Shown: positions 1-9,798 of the stretch, one piece after another
Layout: each line of letters starts with the position of its first letter
Position numbering within the stretch: the stretch's first letter is position 1
NCBI RefSeq assembly: GCF_021432765.1
Contig: NZ_CP058908.1
Span: forward strand, 3,000,001 to 3,064,000
Length of the DNA stretch: 64,000 nucleotides
Source: Pseudomonas phenolilytica
Lineage (GTDB): Bacteria; Pseudomonadota; Gammaproteobacteria; Pseudomonadales; Pseudomonadaceae
Direction of reading: 5' to 3'
Notes under the pieces: model-generated
What the model was told of the DNA's origin: nothing
Databases searched by the model: none
The model's input: only the letters and a program-made list of their open reading frames with translations
Program-made: the position numbers and the translations under genes

Positions 1-37
1 CCGGCACGATCAGATAACGGATGGATTCGCTGTACAT
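1..37 (-). CDS. 5' end of an unidentified gene, cut by the window edge
   Basis: An ATG at 37-35 reading leftwards is preceded by a strong AGGAGG-type ribosome site at 43-49 and opens a frame beginning MYSESIRYLIVP before the window ends. Only twelve codons are visible. The LIVP segment would suit the first beta strand of a small alpha/beta hydrolase such as the RBBP9/YdeN family, but this is too little to assign a function. It is divergent from oscA. Confidence 0.45.
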   Translation of the reverse strand, partial: MYSESIRYLIVP

Positions 38-278
38 CACCTGCCCTCCTGTGAATGCGGCGCAGTCTAGGTCAGGCTGCACAAGGTAAAAAAGAATAAA
101 AAATCATTTGCTTATTCCATAAGTCAGCACGACGGCGATAGGCATTGTGAAGTGATCTAATTCGATAATGTTATATAAATGTTCTTAAATGATATTTTTA
201 AGCATATAACCCCCGCACCTATTATCCGCCCCACGCCTCCCCTGGCTGCGTTTCATCCCGAAGCGCATGGAGGTTTTC
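38..278. promoter_or_regulatory. AT-rich divergent promoter region upstream of oscA
   Basis: This 240-bp gap between the clipped minus-strand gene and oscA is far more AT-rich than its surroundings, with a TATATAAAT stretch near 171-179 that could serve as a -10 element for oscA. In pseudomonads the oscA-sbp-cys genes respond to sulfur limitation, normally through CysB, so a CysB site is likely here, but I cannot point to a certain operator. No gene is seen in it. Confidence 0.4.
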
Positions 279-473
279 ATGGAGAGCAACCCGATGAGCG
301 CGACCCTTCGCAGCCCGGAAGGTCAGGACGAAGCCAGCATCCTGCGCGAAATTCGCAGCGCCCTGAACGGCCTGAAGTTTGGCTCGGTGGAAATCACCGT
401 GCACAACGGTCAGGTCGTGCAGATCGAGCGTAAGGAGAAGTTCCGCCTGCAATCGACTGGCAAGACCGCCTGA
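279..473 (+). CDS. oscA: OscA/YezD-family small protein (DUF2292)
   Basis: A 64-residue protein matching the DUF2292 family (OscA in Pseudomonas, YezD in Bacillus). The core EIRSALNGLKFGSVEITVHNG followed by QVVQIERKEKFR is characteristic. The ATG at 279 is chosen over the one at 267 because GGAGG at 269-273 sits five bases in front of it. oscA is known next to sbp in pseudomonads and is linked to growth on organosulfur compounds and to tolerance of sulfate-uptake inhibitors such as chromate; the biochemical role is unknown. It precedes sbp by 165 bp with no other gene between, and the two are probably co-regulated by sulfur supply. Confidence 0.88.
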   Translation: MESNPMSATLRSPEGQDEASILREIRSALNGLKFGSVEITVHNGQVVQIERKEKFRLQSTGKTA

Positions 474-638
474 TTCGCTAGACCAAACCAAGCCCGACTG
501 GACCACCGGAGGGCGTGCATGAGAACGACACCATGACCACGCACCGGTACTGCCGCTGTCATCCGCGAATGCGGAGCTGACCAACCTGAACACCCACAAG
601 CCAACGCAAAAAACGATTTCTTCATTCAGGAGCTGCAC

Positions 639-1637
639 ATGTCCATTCGTCGCTTTGCCCTCGCCGCCCTGGCGAGCGCCCTCGTCGCCGGCCCCGCCGT
701 GGCCGCCGACTCTCTGCTCAACGTGTCCTACGACCCGACGCGCGAGCTCTATGTGGAATTCAACGAAGCCTTCAACAAGCACTGGCAGGCCCAGGGCCAT
801 GAGCCGATCAAGATCCAGCAGTCCCATGGCGGTTCGGGCAAGCAGGCCCGCGCGGTGATCGACGGCCTGCGCGCCGACGTGGTGACTCTGGCACTGGCGG
901 GCGATATCGACGAGCTGCATCGCCTCGGCAAACTGATCCCCGAGAACTGGCAGACCCGCCTGCCGGACGCCAGCACGCCCTATACCTCAACCATCGTGTT
1001 CCTGGTGCGCAAGGGCAATCCGAAGGGCATCAAGGACTGGGATGACCTGGTCAAGCCGGGCGTCGAGGTGATCACGCCGAACCCGAAGACCTCCGGCGGC
1101 GCACGCTGGAATTTCCTCGCCGCCTGGGCCTACGCCCAGCAGAAATTCGGCGACGAGGCGCAGGCCCAGGCCTTTGTCGAGAAGCTCTACAAGAACGTGC
1201 CGGTGCTGGATACCGGCGCCCGCGGCTCGACTGTCACCTTCGTCAACAACGGTATCGGCGACGTGCTGCTGGCCTGGGAGAACGAGGCCTTCCTGGCGCT
1301 CAAGGAGGAAGGCGGCGGCAATTTCGAGATCGTCGCACCGAGCCTGTCGATCCTCGCGGAGCCGCCGGTGGCGGTGGTCGACAAGAACGTCGAGCGCAAG
1401 GGCACGCGCGAAGTCGCCGAGGCGTACCTGAACTACCTGTACAGCGAGGAAGGTCAACGCATCGCGGCGAAGAACTTCTACCGCCCGCGTAACGAGGCCG
1501 TGGCGGCCGAGTTCAAGGATCAGTTCCCGGCGCTGAAGCTGGTCACCATCGACGGGGATTTCGGCGGCTGGAAGGTCGCGCAGCCGAAGTTCTTCAATGA
1601 TGGCGGCATCTTCGACCAGATCTACCAGGCGCAGTAA
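639..1637 (+). CDS. sbp: Periplasmic sulfate-binding protein
   Basis: A 332-residue periplasmic solute-binding protein that delivers sulfate (or thiosulfate) to the CysTWA permease. It starts with a Sec signal peptide, with a likely cleavage after AVA at about residue 22. The mature start [14 protein letters not shown], the segment [16 protein letters not shown] and the [10 protein letters not shown] anion-binding loop are hallmarks of the Sbp/CysP family, and the length is normal. AGGAG precedes the ATG. It is followed by a 166-bp gap holding a palindromic repeat and then cysT, so transporter and binding protein may be transcribed together with attenuation at the repeat. Confidence 0.95.
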   Translation: MSIRRFALAALASALVAGPAVAADSLLNVSYDPTRELYVEFNEAFNKHWQAQGHEPIKIQQSHGGSGKQARAVIDGLRADVVTLALAGDIDELHRLGKLIPENWQTRLPDASTPYTSTIVFLVRKGNPKGIKDWDDLVKPGVEVITPNPKTSGGARWNFLAAWAYAQQKFGDEAQAQAFVEKLYKNVPVLDTGARGSTVTFVNNGIGDVLLAWENEAFLALKEEGGGNFEIVAPSLSILAEPPVAVVDKNVERKGTREVAEAYLNYLYSEEGQRIAAKNFYRPRNEAVAAEFKDQFPALKLVTIDGDFGGWKVAQPKFFNDGGIFDQIYQAQ

Positions 1638-1646
1638 GCGGAAATT

Positions 1647-1755
1647 CGTAGGGTGGATGGCCGAAGCCATCCACGCGTCCGAGGCGCTGGCCTGCATACG
1701 GCAGGCTCGGGCGTGATGCGCGTGGAAAATCGCTTCGCGCGTTTTCCACCCTACG
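1647..1755. repeat. REP-like compound palindrome between sbp and cysT
   Basis: The element is bounded by CGTAGGGTGG (1647-1656) and its inverse CCACCCTACG (1746-1755). Inside are two more hairpins: GGATGGC-cgaa-GCCATCC, and a GTGGAAAAtcgc...gcgcgTTTTCCAC stem. The same ends and inner GTGGAAA stems recur at 18553-18633, so this is a dispersed intergenic repeat of the REP/BIME kind. Lying inside a transport operon it could stabilise upstream mRNA or reduce read-through. It lacks the T-run of an intrinsic terminator. Confidence 0.75.
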
Positions 1756-1803
1756 GTCCTCCCGCTTCCGGCTTCCAATTGCCAAACCGACCGAGCCTCG
1801 AAC

Positions 1804-2622
1804 ATGTCTAGCCGATCTACCTCCGTCATACCCGGCTTCGGGCTGACGCTGGGCTACACCCTGGTGTACCTCAGCCTGTTGGTGCTGATTCCCCTGGGTG
1901 CGCTGTTTCTCAAGACCACCGAACTCTCGTGGGCGCAGTTCATCGCCATCGTCAGCGCGCCGCGCGTGCTGGCGGCGCTCAAGCTGAGCTTTGGCACCGC
2001 CTTCGCGGCCGCCGTGCTCAATGGCGTGATCGGCACGCTGCTGGCCTGGGTGCTGGTGCGCTATCGCTTCCCCGGCCGCAAGATCATCGAGGCGATGATC
2101 GACCTGCCCTTCGCCCTGCCGACCGCGGTGGCAGGCATTGCCCTCACCGCGCTGTACGCGCCGAACGGACCGATCGGCCAGTTCGCTACCGAGCTGGGCT
2201 TCAAGATCGCCTACAGTCCGCTGGGCATCACCCTGGCACTGACCTTCGTGACCCTGCCCTTCGTGGTGCGCACCCTCCAGCCGGTGCTCGCCGATATCCC
2301 GCGTGAAGTGGAAGAAGCCGCGGCCTGCCTCGGCGCGCGTCCGCTGCAGGTGGTTCGCCATGTGCTGCTGCCGGCGCTGCTGCCCGCCTGGCTGACCGGC
2401 TTCGCCCTGGCCTTTGCCCGCGGCGTCGGCGAGTACGGCTCGGTGATCTTCATCGCCGGCAACATGCCGATGAAGACCGAGATCCTGCCGCTGCTGATCA
2501 TGGTCAAGCTGGACCAGTACGACTACGCCGGCGCCACGGCCATCGGCGTGCTGATGCTGGTGGTGTCTTTCATCCTGCTGCTGGCGATCAACCTGCTGCA
2601 GCGCCGCATTGCCCACGGCTGA
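1804..2622 (+). CDS. cysT: Sulfate ABC transporter permease CysT (CysU)
   Basis: A 272-residue inner-membrane permease with about six hydrophobic segments, which pairs with CysW to form the sulfate channel. The EAA-type cytoplasmic loop that docks on CysA is visible as [18 protein letters not shown] around residue 175. N-terminal [21 protein letters not shown] and the segment [22 protein letters not shown] are typical of CysT. It ends 10 bp before the cysW start, within the sbp-cysTWA operon. Confidence 0.95.
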   Translation: MSSRSTSVIPGFGLTLGYTLVYLSLLVLIPLGALFLKTTELSWAQFIAIVSAPRVLAALKLSFGTAFAAAVLNGVIGTLLAWVLVRYRFPGRKIIEAMIDLPFALPTAVAGIALTALYAPNGPIGQFATELGFKIAYSPLGITLALTFVTLPFVVRTLQPVLADIPREVEEAAACLGARPLQVVRHVLLPALLPAWLTGFALAFARGVGEYGSVIFIAGNMPMKTEILPLLIMVKLDQYDYAGATAIGVLMLVVSFILLLAINLLQRRIAHG

Positions 2623-2632
2623 GGAGGCCAGC

Positions 2633-3508
2633 ATGACTACCGCTTCCCTGCCCGTGTCGGCGAATGCCCGCGCCACCACTACCCGTCGCGGCAAGCAAAC
2701 GGCCCGCCGCCTGTTGATCGGCGCGGCCTGGCTGACCTTCGCGCTGTTCCTTCTGCTGCCGCTGTTGATCGTCCTCGGCGAAGCCTTCAAGCAAGGGGTC
2801 GGCACCTTCTTCACGGCGATCCTCGAGCCTGATGCCCTGGCCGCGCTCAAGCTCACCCTGCTTGCCGTGGGCATCTCGGTGCCGCTCAATCTGGTGTTCG
2901 GTGTCGCCGCCGCCTGGTGCGTGAGCAAGTACGAGTTCCGCGGCAAGAGCCTGCTGGTGACCCTGATAGACCTGCCGTTCTCGGTCTCCCCGGTCATCGC
3001 CGGCCTGATCTACGTGCTCTTGTTCGGCGCCCAGGGCTATTTCGGCGAGTGGCTGAGTGATCGCGATATCCAGATCGTCTTCGCCGTGCCGGGCATCGTC
3101 CTGGCGACCCTGTTCGTCACCGTGCCCTTCGTCGCCCGCGAGCTGATCCCGCTGATGCAGGAGCAGGGCAGTACCGAAGAGGAAGCCGCGCGGCTGCTCG
3201 GCGCCAGCGGCTGGCAGATGTTCTGGCACATCACCCTGCCGAACATCAAATGGGGCCTGATCTACGGCGTGGTGCTCTGCACCGCGCGGGCAATGGGCGA
3301 GTTCGGCGCGGTGTCGGTGGTCTCCGGGCATATCCGCGGGCTGACCAACACCCTGCCGCTGCACGTCGAGATTCTCTACAACGAATACAACCACGTCGCC
3401 GCGTTCAGCGTGGCCAGCCTGCTGCTGGCCCTGGCGCTGGTAATCCTGCTGCTCAAGCAGTGGAGCGAATCGCGCATCGCGCGCCTGAAAACCGGAGCAC
3501 AGCCATGA
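2633..3508 (+). CDS. cysW: Sulfate ABC transporter permease CysW
   Basis: The second sulfate permease subunit, 291 residues, integral inner membrane. The ATG at 2633 is preferred to an in-frame TTG at 2609 because GAGGAGG (2621-2627) lies six bases in front of it. The family segments [20 protein letters not shown] and the EAA loop [19 protein letters not shown] are clear, followed by [21 protein letters not shown]. Its stop overlaps the cysA start by the 4-bp ATGA arrangement, suggesting translational coupling. Confidence 0.95.
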   Translation: MTTASLPVSANARATTTRRGKQTARRLLIGAAWLTFALFLLLPLLIVLGEAFKQGVGTFFTAILEPDALAALKLTLLAVGISVPLNLVFGVAAAWCVSKYEFRGKSLLVTLIDLPFSVSPVIAGLIYVLLFGAQGYFGEWLSDRDIQIVFAVPGIVLATLFVTVPFVARELIPLMQEQGSTEEEAARLLGASGWQMFWHITLPNIKWGLIYGVVLCTARAMGEFGAVSVVSGHIRGLTNTLPLHVEILYNEYNHVAAFSVASLLLALALVILLLKQWSESRIARLKTGAQP

Positions 3509-4500
3509 GTATCGAAGTCCGTGACGTCAACAAGCGCTTCGGCCAGTTCCAGGCGCTGCAGGCGATCGACCTGCACATCCAGAGCGGCGAACTGGTCGCC
3601 CTGCTCGGCCCGTCCGGCTGCGGCAAGACCAGCCTGCTGCGCATCATCGCCGGGCTGGAAACGCCGGACAGCGGCAGCATCGTGTTCCATGGCGAGGATG
3701 TCTCCAGCCGCGATGTGCGCGACCGCAACGTCGGCTTCGTCTTCCAGCATTACGCACTGTTCCGCCACATGACGGTGTTCGACAACGTGGCCTTCGGCCT
3801 GCGCATGAAGCCGAAGAAGCTGCGCCCGAGCGAAGCGGTGATCGCCGCCAAGGTGCACGAGTTGCTGAATCTGGTGCAGCTGGACTGGCTCGCGGACCGT
3901 TACCCCGAACAGCTTTCCGGTGGCCAGCGCCAGCGCATTGCCCTGGCCCGCGCGCTGGCAGTGGAGCCCAAGGTGTTGCTGCTCGATGAGCCGTTCGGCG
4001 CGCTGGATGCCAAGGTGCGCAAGGAACTGCGCCGCTGGCTGGCGCGGCTGCACGAGGACGTGCACCTGACCTCCGTGTTCGTCACCCACGACCAGGAGGA
4101 GGCGATGGAGGTCGCCGATCGCATCGTGGTGATGAACAAGGGGGTGATCGAGCAGATCGGCACGCCGGCGGAGGTCTACCGCAACCCGGCCAGCGAATTC
4201 GTCTACGACTTTCTCGGCGATGCCAATTGCCTGCAGCTGGGCGACCGGCCACTGGTGTTCCGCCCGCATGAGGTGCTGCTGTCGCGCGAGGCGCTGGCCG
4301 ACTACCAGGTCGGCGAGGTGCGTGACATCCGCCCGCTGGGCGCGATCACCCGCGTGACGCTGCGAGTGACCGGCCAGGACGAGCCGATCGAGGCGGAAGT
4401 CGGCAACGACCACGCCAGCCTGATCGGCATCCAACGCGGCGAGACGTTGTATTTCCAACCTTGCCCCGTTGCCCAGCGGTACGGCGTTATGCACGTTTGA
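3505..4500 (+). CDS. cysA: Sulfate ABC transporter ATP-binding protein CysA
   Basis: The 331-residue ATPase of the sulfate importer. Walker A GPSGCGKT is at residues 35-42, followed by the Q-loop [12 protein letters not shown], the signature [15 protein letters not shown], Walker [13 protein letters not shown] and the switch histidine in [17 protein letters not shown] short C-terminal regulatory domain (about residue 240 on) is as in other CysA proteins. The start at 3505 overlaps the cysW stop; a longer upstream frame is not needed. No clear terminator follows; the next 169 bases hold no recognisable gene. Confidence 0.96.
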   Translation: MSIEVRDVNKRFGQFQALQAIDLHIQSGELVALLGPSGCGKTSLLRIIAGLETPDSGSIVFHGEDVSSRDVRDRNVGFVFQHYALFRHMTVFDNVAFGLRMKPKKLRPSEAVIAAKVHELLNLVQLDWLADRYPEQLSGGQRQRIALARALAVEPKVLLLDEPFGALDAKVRKELRRWLARLHEDVHLTSVFVTHDQEEAMEVADRIVVMNKGVIEQIGTPAEVYRNPASEFVYDFLGDANCLQLGDRPLVFRPHEVLLSREALADYQVGEVRDIRPLGAITRVTLRVTGQDEPIEAEVGNDHASLIGIQRGETLYFQPCPVAQRYGVMHV

Positions 4501-4669
4501 TGCACCGCGCCGGGCGCCCGTCGTGGCGGCTGGCCGCCTGCGCAATCGGGTAACCTGGCGTCGAGTCTTGCCATAGTGGCCGCGGCGACGGGCTTGAATG
4601 CTTCATCGCCGCCGCAATCTTCTGCGATTGAAGCACTCTGATAGCTGGCGTTTACCTTTTGAGCATTGC

Positions 4670-6598
4670 ATGAACGAACCCACCTCCTCCCCGAGCCCGC
4701 CGCTGCCGCCGGTGCTCGCCGGGCCGCTGTTGCGCCGCGTCGAAATCACCCGGCTGGTGTTCTGGCTGGTCGGCAGCGAAGCGCTGACGCTGCGCCTGCA
4801 CCTGAACGTCGACGGTGGCCCGGAACGCGTGCGGTCCCTCAACGACGACGAGTGCACACGAATACGGGTCGGCACGTCCGCCTGGCTGCATCTGATCGAT
4901 GTGAAGCTCGACGAGCCACTGCCCCACGACCGGCCCATCCGCTACGACCTGCGCCTGCTCGGCCACGCGGCGGAGCCTGGCATCGCGCAGTGGGCGCCGC
5001 ATCTGCTGCACGATGGCGAGCGTATGCCGCTATTCGTGATACGGCCGCGCTTCGACAATCTGCTGCACGGCTCCTGCCGCAAGCCGCATCACGCCTCCGC
5101 TGACGGACTCGTTTGCGTCGATCGCCTGCTCGGCGAGGCGCGGCAGGCACCGGAGCAATGGCCGGCAGCCTTGCTGATGACCGGCGACCAGATCTATGCC
5201 GACGATGTCGCCGGGCCGATGCTGGTGGCGATCCACGCGCTGATTCGTCGCCTGGGGCTCTACGGCGAATGCCTGGAGGGCGCGCTGGTGGCCGACAGCG
5301 CCGAGCTGCTGGCGCACCCGGCAACCTATTATCGCCGCGAACAGCTGCTGCCGGCGTTCAAGGCCAGCGAGGTGTTGCGCGAGCGCTTCTTCGGCGGCGC
5401 GGAAAAACCGGTGTTCACCACCGCCAATGCCCACAATCACTTGGTGACCCTGTCCGAGGTGCTGGCGATGTACCTGCTGGTGTGGTCGCCGATGCCCTGG
5501 CGACTGATCGATCCGGCTGCACCGCCGCTCGATGGCGAGCTGGCGCAGCGCTATGCGCGTGAAACCGAGCAGATCGACGCGTTCCGCAGCACCCTGCCGC
5601 GCGCCGCCCGGGCGCTGGCACATGTGCCGACGCTGATGATCTTCGATGACCACGACATCACCGACGACTGGAATCTATCCGCACGCTGGGAGGAAACCGC
5701 TTACGGCCATCCGTTCTCCCGCCGCATCATCGGCAACGCGCTGGCGGCCTATCTGCTCTGCCAGGGCTGGGGCAACCAGCCCGATGCGTTCAGCGCGGTG
5801 CTCGCACCGTTGCAGCGGTTACTGAATAGCGCGAGGGACGGCGCGCTCGATTGTCAGGCCCAGAACGATGCGATCGACACCCTGCTCGCCTTCGCCAACT
5901 GGGGGTATGTGCTGCCCGGCGAGCCGGCGCTGGTGGTGCTCGACACCCGCACCCGGCGCTGGCGCAGCGAACGCAATCTGAATCGACCTTCGGGCCTGAT
6001 GGACTGGGAAGCGCTCACGGACTTCCAGCACGCGCTGCTCGATCATCACTCGGCGGTGATCGTCTCGCCGGCGCCGATGTTCGGCGTGAAGCTGATCGAG
6101 ACGGTGCAGCGGGTATTCAGCTGGCTCGGCTATTCGCTGCTGGTCGATGCGGAAAACTGGATGGCCCATCGCGGTGCGGCGCAGGTAATGCTCAACATCT
6201 TTCGCCACACCCGCACACCGGGCAACTACGTGATTCTCTCCGGCGACGTCCATTATTCGTTCGCCTATGAAATCCGCATCCGTGGCCGGCGCAGTCGTCC
6301 GCAGCTGTGGCAGATCACCAGCAGCGGCGTGAAAAACGAGTTCCCGCGCCGCTTGCTGGATATCTTCGATCGCCTGAATCGCTGGCTCTACTCGCCGCGC
6401 TCGCCGCTGAACTGGTTGACCAAGCGCCGGAGGGTCAAGGTGCAGCCCTGGTTGCCCAGCCGCAGCAGCGCCGGCGAGCGTCTGTGGAACGCCGCGGGGA
6501 TCGGCCATGTACAGCTGGATGCCGAGGGCCGTCCGGCGCTGGTGGAACAGATCAATGCCGACGGTTCGCCTGCGGTTCAATTCCGACCGCAAGTCTGA
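4670..6598 (+). CDS. PhoD-like metallophosphatase
   Basis: A 642-residue protein of the PhoD-like alkaline phosphatase/metallophosphoesterase superfamily. Visible metal-site segments are HGSCRKPHH (about residue 150), LMTGDQIYADDV, MIFDDHDITDDW and VILSGDVHYSFAYEI, in the order expected for this fold. No Tat or Sec signal is evident at the chosen start (MNEPTSS), unlike secreted Bacillus PhoD, so it may be cytoplasmic. The substrate is unknown. It is separated by about 170 bp from cysA and 160 bp from the following DedA gene, so it is probably its own unit. It is outside the steroid cluster and likely housekeeping. Confidence 0.8.
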   Translation: MNEPTSSPSPPLPPVLAGPLLRRVEITRLVFWLVGSEALTLRLHLNVDGGPERVRSLNDDECTRIRVGTSAWLHLIDVKLDEPLPHDRPIRYDLRLLGHAAEPGIAQWAPHLLHDGERMPLFVIRPRFDNLLHGSCRKPHHASADGLVCVDRLLGEARQAPEQWPAALLMTGDQIYADDVAGPMLVAIHALIRRLGLYGECLEGALVADSAELLAHPATYYRREQLLPAFKASEVLRERFFGGAEKPVFTTANAHNHLVTLSEVLAMYLLVWSPMPWRLIDPAAPPLDGELAQRYARETEQIDAFRSTLPRAARALAHVPTLMIFDDHDITDDWNLSARWEETAYGHPFSRRIIGNALAAYLLCQGWGNQPDAFSAVLAPLQRLLNSARDGALDCQAQNDAIDTLLAFANWGYVLPGEPALVVLDTRTRRWRSERNLNRPSGLMDWEALTDFQHALLDHHSAVIVSPAPMFGVKLIETVQRVFSWLGYSLLVDAENWMAHRGAAQVMLNIFRHTRTPGNYVILSGDVHYSFAYEIRIRGRRSRPQLWQITSSGVKNEFPRRLLDIFDRLNRWLYSPRSPLNWLTKRRRVKVQPWLPSRSSAGERLWNAAGIGHVQLDAEGRPALVEQINADGSPAVQFRPQV

Positions 6599-6761
6599 TT
6601 GTCGGTCGCTGAGCCGCATGCGACGCTGCGCGCCATGCGGTGTAACGATTTAACGACGCGGCGGCCGGAACCGGCCACGCCCGGCGGGTTCAAACCGCGT
6701 GCCATAGGCCCGCGACCGGCTGAGCGGTGACGTTCTCCCTTTCGGTTACAAGGATTTTCAA

Positions 6762-7370
6762 GTGTTCGATTCGATTACCGGGCTGATCGGCCAAGGCGGC
6801 TACTTCGGCATTCTCGCGCTGATGCTGTTGGAAAATCTGTTCCCGCCGATTCCGTCGGAAGTGATCATGCCGCTGGCCGGGTTTCTCGCCGCGCGTGGCG
6901 AGCTGAATATCATTGGCGTGGTGATCGCCGGGACGCTCGGCTCGTTCCTCGGCGCGCTGCCCTGGTACTACGCCGGCGCATTGCTCGGCGAGAAGCGCAT
7001 GCGTCGCTTGGCCCAGCGTTACGGTCGCTGGCTGACGATATCGGGTGACGATGTCACCGACGCGGGCATCTGGTTTCGCGCGCACGGGCGCAAGGCGGTG
7101 TTCTTCGGCCGTCTGGTGCCGGCGATCCGCACGCTGATCTCGGTGCCGGCCGGCATCGCGCATATGCCGTTCCGTTCCTTCGCCTTCTATACCCTGGCGG
7201 GCTCGGCGATCTGGACCTTCGTGCTGGCGCTGGCCGGTTACCTGCTGCACGCCGAATACGACCGCGTTGCCGAGTACCTGGACCCGGGTTCGAAGATCGT
7301 GCTCGGCGTCATCGTGCTGGTCTACCTGTATCGCCTCGTGCGCAACGGCCACGCGCTGCGCCAGCGGTAA
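6762..7370 (+). CDS. DedA-family membrane protein
   Basis: A 202-residue polytopic inner-membrane protein of the DedA/VTT family (lipid flippase-like proteins needed for envelope homeostasis). Diagnostic segments are ENLFPPIPSEVIMPLAGFLA, GTLGSFLGALPWYYAG, and FFGRLVPAIRTLISVPAGIAHM with the conserved F-x-R-x-x-P-x-x-R motif. The length is normal for the family. An AAGGA-type ribosome site precedes the start at 6762, which begins as a GTG. The gene is convergent with the small minus-strand gene at 7392-7685. Confidence 0.9.
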   Translation: MFDSITGLIGQGGYFGILALMLLENLFPPIPSEVIMPLAGFLAARGELNIIGVVIAGTLGSFLGALPWYYAGALLGEKRMRRLAQRYGRWLTISGDDVTDAGIWFRAHGRKAVFFGRLVPAIRTLISVPAGIAHMPFRSFAFYTLAGSAIWTFVLALAGYLLHAEYDRVAEYLDPGSKIVLGVIVLVYLYRLVRNGHALRQR

Positions 7371-7391
7371 GGCGAACGGGGCCGCAACGCC

Positions 7392-7685
7392 TCAGTCCCG
7401 CGGCTGGCCACGGCCGCTGAGCAGAATCGCCCGGCTGCGTTTGCCCTTCATCAATGTCTTCATGAGACTGCGCCGGGCCTGTTCGTCCAGGAAGAACGCA
7501 TCCGGATCGGGCAAGTCGCGTTCGCGCAGAAACTGCCCGTCTGGCTCGGCCGGCTCCACCACTTCCACCACCGTCGCGGTGCCAGCGCCACGGATGGCGT
7601 CCCATCCCTTTCCGTGGCCTTCGACCAGCACAGGCGTATCACCGGGGTAGCCTTGCAGGATCGCTATCAGTTCAGCCGCTGTCAT
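7392..7685 (-). CDS. Small hypothetical protein
   Basis: A 97-residue cytoplasmic protein starting MTAAELIAILQGYPGDTPVLVEG. The N-terminal pattern (a helix ending in GYPGDTPVLVEGHGKGWD) recalls short pseudomonad proteins in which a leucine-rich helix precedes a D-x-P-V-x-V strand, a layout seen in many phage and plasmid hypotheticals. The C-terminus is basic (KTLMKGKRSRAILLSGRG). I do not recognise a function. ATG 7685 is chosen because the extra upstream residues are Arg/Trp-rich and unlike the rest. It is probably monocistronic. Confidence 0.6.
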   Translation of the reverse strand: MTAAELIAILQGYPGDTPVLVEGHGKGWDAIRGAGTATVVEVVEPAEPDGQFLRERDLPDPDAFFLDEQARRSLMKTLMKGKRSRAILLSGRGQPRD

Positions 7686-7765
7686 TTCGTACCATCGCCA
7701 ATGAGCGCGCAGGCGCAATGAGCGGCATCTTATCCGCTTCGCTGCGGTTATTCGTAGGCGAAGGA

Positions 7766-8569
7766 TTACCGGCGCTTTGCAAAGAACTCATCGACCGCAA
7801 CCACGAACTCGGCCCGTTGTGCGCACTCTAGGAACATTCGGTGTTCCAGCTCCAGCTGTACCTCCAGCGGCGCGGATCTAGCACGCAGCAGTAGTGATTT
7901 AGTGGCTCTCACTACATGTATAGGCATCGTCGCCAGCCGTTCGACCGCGGTCTGCACGGCTTGGTCCAGACGCGTCCTATCAACCACCTGATTTACCAGC
8001 CCCCACTCAGCGGCTTGTCGCGCATCGAGTCCGCGACTCAGCAGCGCGATCTCAATCGAGCGACTCAATCCAAGCCTACGTACGAGGTGCCAGGACAAGC
8101 CGAGATCGCAGGTCGTTGCGATGTTCGAATAGGCGTAGACGAAACGGGTGTCTTGCGCAGCAATCGAAATATCCGCCAGACACGCCAGGCTGAGCCCCGC
8201 GCCTGCAACGGCCCCCTGCAGGCGCGCAATGATCACGATCGGCATCGCCTGGAGCAAAAGCACGGCCTGATTCATCGGTGGAATGATCGCTGCCACTGCC
8301 GCTTCGGGATCCTGACGCAGCGCGTGCAGGTCGCCGCCCGCCATGAAGGCTTTCCCGCTGCCCTGCAAGACGAGCGCCTTGAGCTCGTCTCGCTCGGATA
8401 GCGACTGGCAGGCTTGCAGAAACTCCTGGGCCATCGCAGGGCTCAGCGCATTGAGCGTGTCCGCCTGGATGAAAGTCATCCAGGCGATCCCGTTTGCGAT
8501 GCTCAGGGTGAGCGTCTTGCCTGCATAGTGCGGCTCCTCGCTCGCGTCTGGCACAGCGTTATCCTTCAT
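7766..8569 (-). CDS. Enoyl-CoA hydratase/isomerase family protein
   Basis: A crotonase-fold protein of 267 residues. The two oxyanion-hole segments are GKAFMAGGDLHALR and QGAVAGAGLSLACLADI; the usual second catalytic Glu position is not obvious (YAYSNIATTCDLG), so hydratase versus isomerase or other crotonase chemistry is open. It overlaps the stop of the upstream KshA-like gene by ATGA and must be co-transcribed with it, which points to a role in steroid breakdown, perhaps on a side-chain or ring CoA ester. The first 20 residues are poorly conserved in look and the true start might be slightly later. Confidence 0.82.
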   Translation of the reverse strand: MKDNAVPDASEEPHYAGKTLTLSIANGIAWMTFIQADTLNALSPAMAQEFLQACQSLSERDELKALVLQGSGKAFMAGGDLHALRQDPEAAVAAIIPPMNQAVLLLQAMPIVIIARLQGAVAGAGLSLACLADISIAAQDTRFVYAYSNIATTCDLGLSWHLVRRLGLSRSIEIALLSRGLDARQAAEWGLVNQVVDRTRLDQAVQTAVERLATMPIHVVRATKSLLLRARSAPLEVQLELEHRMFLECAQRAEFVVAVDEFFAKRR

Positions 8570-9609
8570 TTGCGCTGGTCGACCGTCACGATCTCGCGAG
8601 GCTCGGCAAAGCTCACCGGCACATCCGCCTCATCCATGAAGAACTGCTGATACCACTCGCGCAGCTGGTAGACCGGGCCGTCGCCCTCTGCCAGAACCGG
8701 ATTGTCGATGCGGATCTTGTGCTTCCAGATATCGACGTCCTGGTAGAACGAGGTTCGATTGTTCTGAACGTACTGCAGGGCCAGTTCCTTGTTCTGCTCC
8801 TCGCTCCAGCCAGACACCTTCTTGACCAGCACGCCAAAGCGCAACTCGAAGCTCTCGGGGCCAATCGGCACGTGGCAGTTCAGCAGAATACTTTCGACCA
8901 GCAAGCCCTCGAAGTTGGCTCTCATCCGGGTGAAATGGGTAGCCGGACCGTAGTAGGCAGACTCCGCAACCAGGTCACCACCCAGGCGGCCCGAGTCGCC
9001 ATGGAATATCTGGTGGCCGATATGTCTGTCGAAGATATTGGCGAAGTAAGTGGTCGGCGTGCCGTGCACAGGCCCGAAGTGCTGCGCGTCGGCCAGGTTG
9101 TCGACCAGCTCGCGCGGATTGGTTTCGATCACCATCTTGTCGATGTGCCAGTCGTTGTCCCACTCGTCACTATCGATTTCCGGTAGGTACGGGATCTCGA
9201 CACCTGGTGCGGGCGGATTACCCTCGGGATTATTCCAGACGAACAGCAGCCGATTGACCTCGCAGGTCTGCCAGCTTCGGGTTTTGGCCTTCGGAGGGAT
9301 GCGCTTGCAGTAGGGAATTTCTGCACAGCGACCGCTGGCTTCGAACTGCCAGTGGTGAAACGGACAGACGACGCGTCCATCTACCAGCTCGCCCTGCGAC
9401 AGGTCAGCGCCCATGTGCGGGCAATGCGCGTTGAGAATGCTGATCGTGCCTTGTTCATTGGCAAAAGCGACCAGCCGCGTGCCGAAGATGTTCAAGGTGT
9501 GAAGCTTGCCGTCGCGGTAATCATCGGCCATGCCGAGGCAGTGCCAGCCACGAGCGTATCGGTATTCGGCAGTGGCAGCCGCTGGTTTGATGTTGATCAG
9601 TTGCGTCAT
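8566..9609 (-). CDS. kshA: Rieske non-haem iron oxygenase, 3-ketosteroid 9alpha-hydroxylase (KshA)-like
   Basis: A 347-residue terminal oxygenase. The Rieske [2Fe-2S] ligands are C63-x-H65 and C82-x2-H85 (CPHMGADLSQG, CPFHHWQF). The mononuclear iron site is D174-x2-H177-x4-H182 in DNLADAQHFGPVHG, and QDVDIWKHK near residue 295 carries the expected acidic ligand. This layout and size fit KshA, which hydroxylates C9 of 3-ketosteroids and, with Delta1-dehydrogenation, opens ring B. The start MTQLIN is chosen over an upstream extension. No reductase partner (KshB) lies in the window, so it would be encoded elsewhere. A degenerate copy of the cluster's putative operator lies about 90 bp upstream. 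Confidence 0.83.
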   Translation of the reverse strand: MTQLINIKPAAATAEYRYARGWHCLGMADDYRDGKLHTLNIFGTRLVAFANEQGTISILNAHCPHMGADLSQGELVDGRVVCPFHHWQFEASGRCAEIPYCKRIPPKAKTRSWQTCEVNRLLFVWNNPEGNPPAPGVEIPYLPEIDSDEWDNDWHIDKMVIETNPRELVDNLADAQHFGPVHGTPTTYFANIFDRHIGHQIFHGDSGRLGGDLVAESAYYGPATHFTRMRANFEGLLVESILLNCHVPIGPESFELRFGVLVKKVSGWSEEQNKELALQYVQNNRTSFYQDVDIWKHKIRIDNPVLAEGDGPVYQLREWYQQFFMDEADVPVSFAEPREIVTVDQRK

Positions 9610-9700
9610 GTCGTTACCCTCAGGCGTTCTTCTTGTTAGCGGGTGTGGCGGGTTGAACCACACGGGACATGGCGATAATCGGCAACCTGACGCGGTGCTT

Positions 9701-9718
9701 CATCCCTCAGATGGACTA
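9701..9718 (-). promoter_or_regulatory. Degenerate copy of the cluster's 16-bp element upstream of kshA
   Basis: Reading on the minus strand the sequence is TAGTCCATCTGAGGGATG. It keeps the TAGTC and GATG ends at the same spacing as the stronger copies (for example TAGTCTCAACGGACGATG at 41301-41284) but loses the inner GAC half. It lies 92 bp before the kshA start. It is a weak match and may be chance. Confidence 0.3.
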
Positions 9719-9744
9719 GATCGGCTGCTTATAAAAGGTGGGGA

Positions 9745-9777
9745 GCCGCGGCCGGTCTGGGCCCGACCGCGGCGAAG
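9745..9777 (-). terminator. Possible terminator downstream of the 9799-11049 LuxR-type gene
   Basis: On the minus strand a GC-rich stem (GCCGCGGTC ... GACCGGCCGCGGC, 9773-9745) follows the stop codon by about 25 bp and is followed by CCACCTTTT. The T-run is short and offset, so termination may be partial. The position between the regulator gene and the kshA promoter makes sense for a terminator. Confidence 0.4.
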
Positions 9778-9798
9778 TCGATGCTGCGGCGTCAGTGG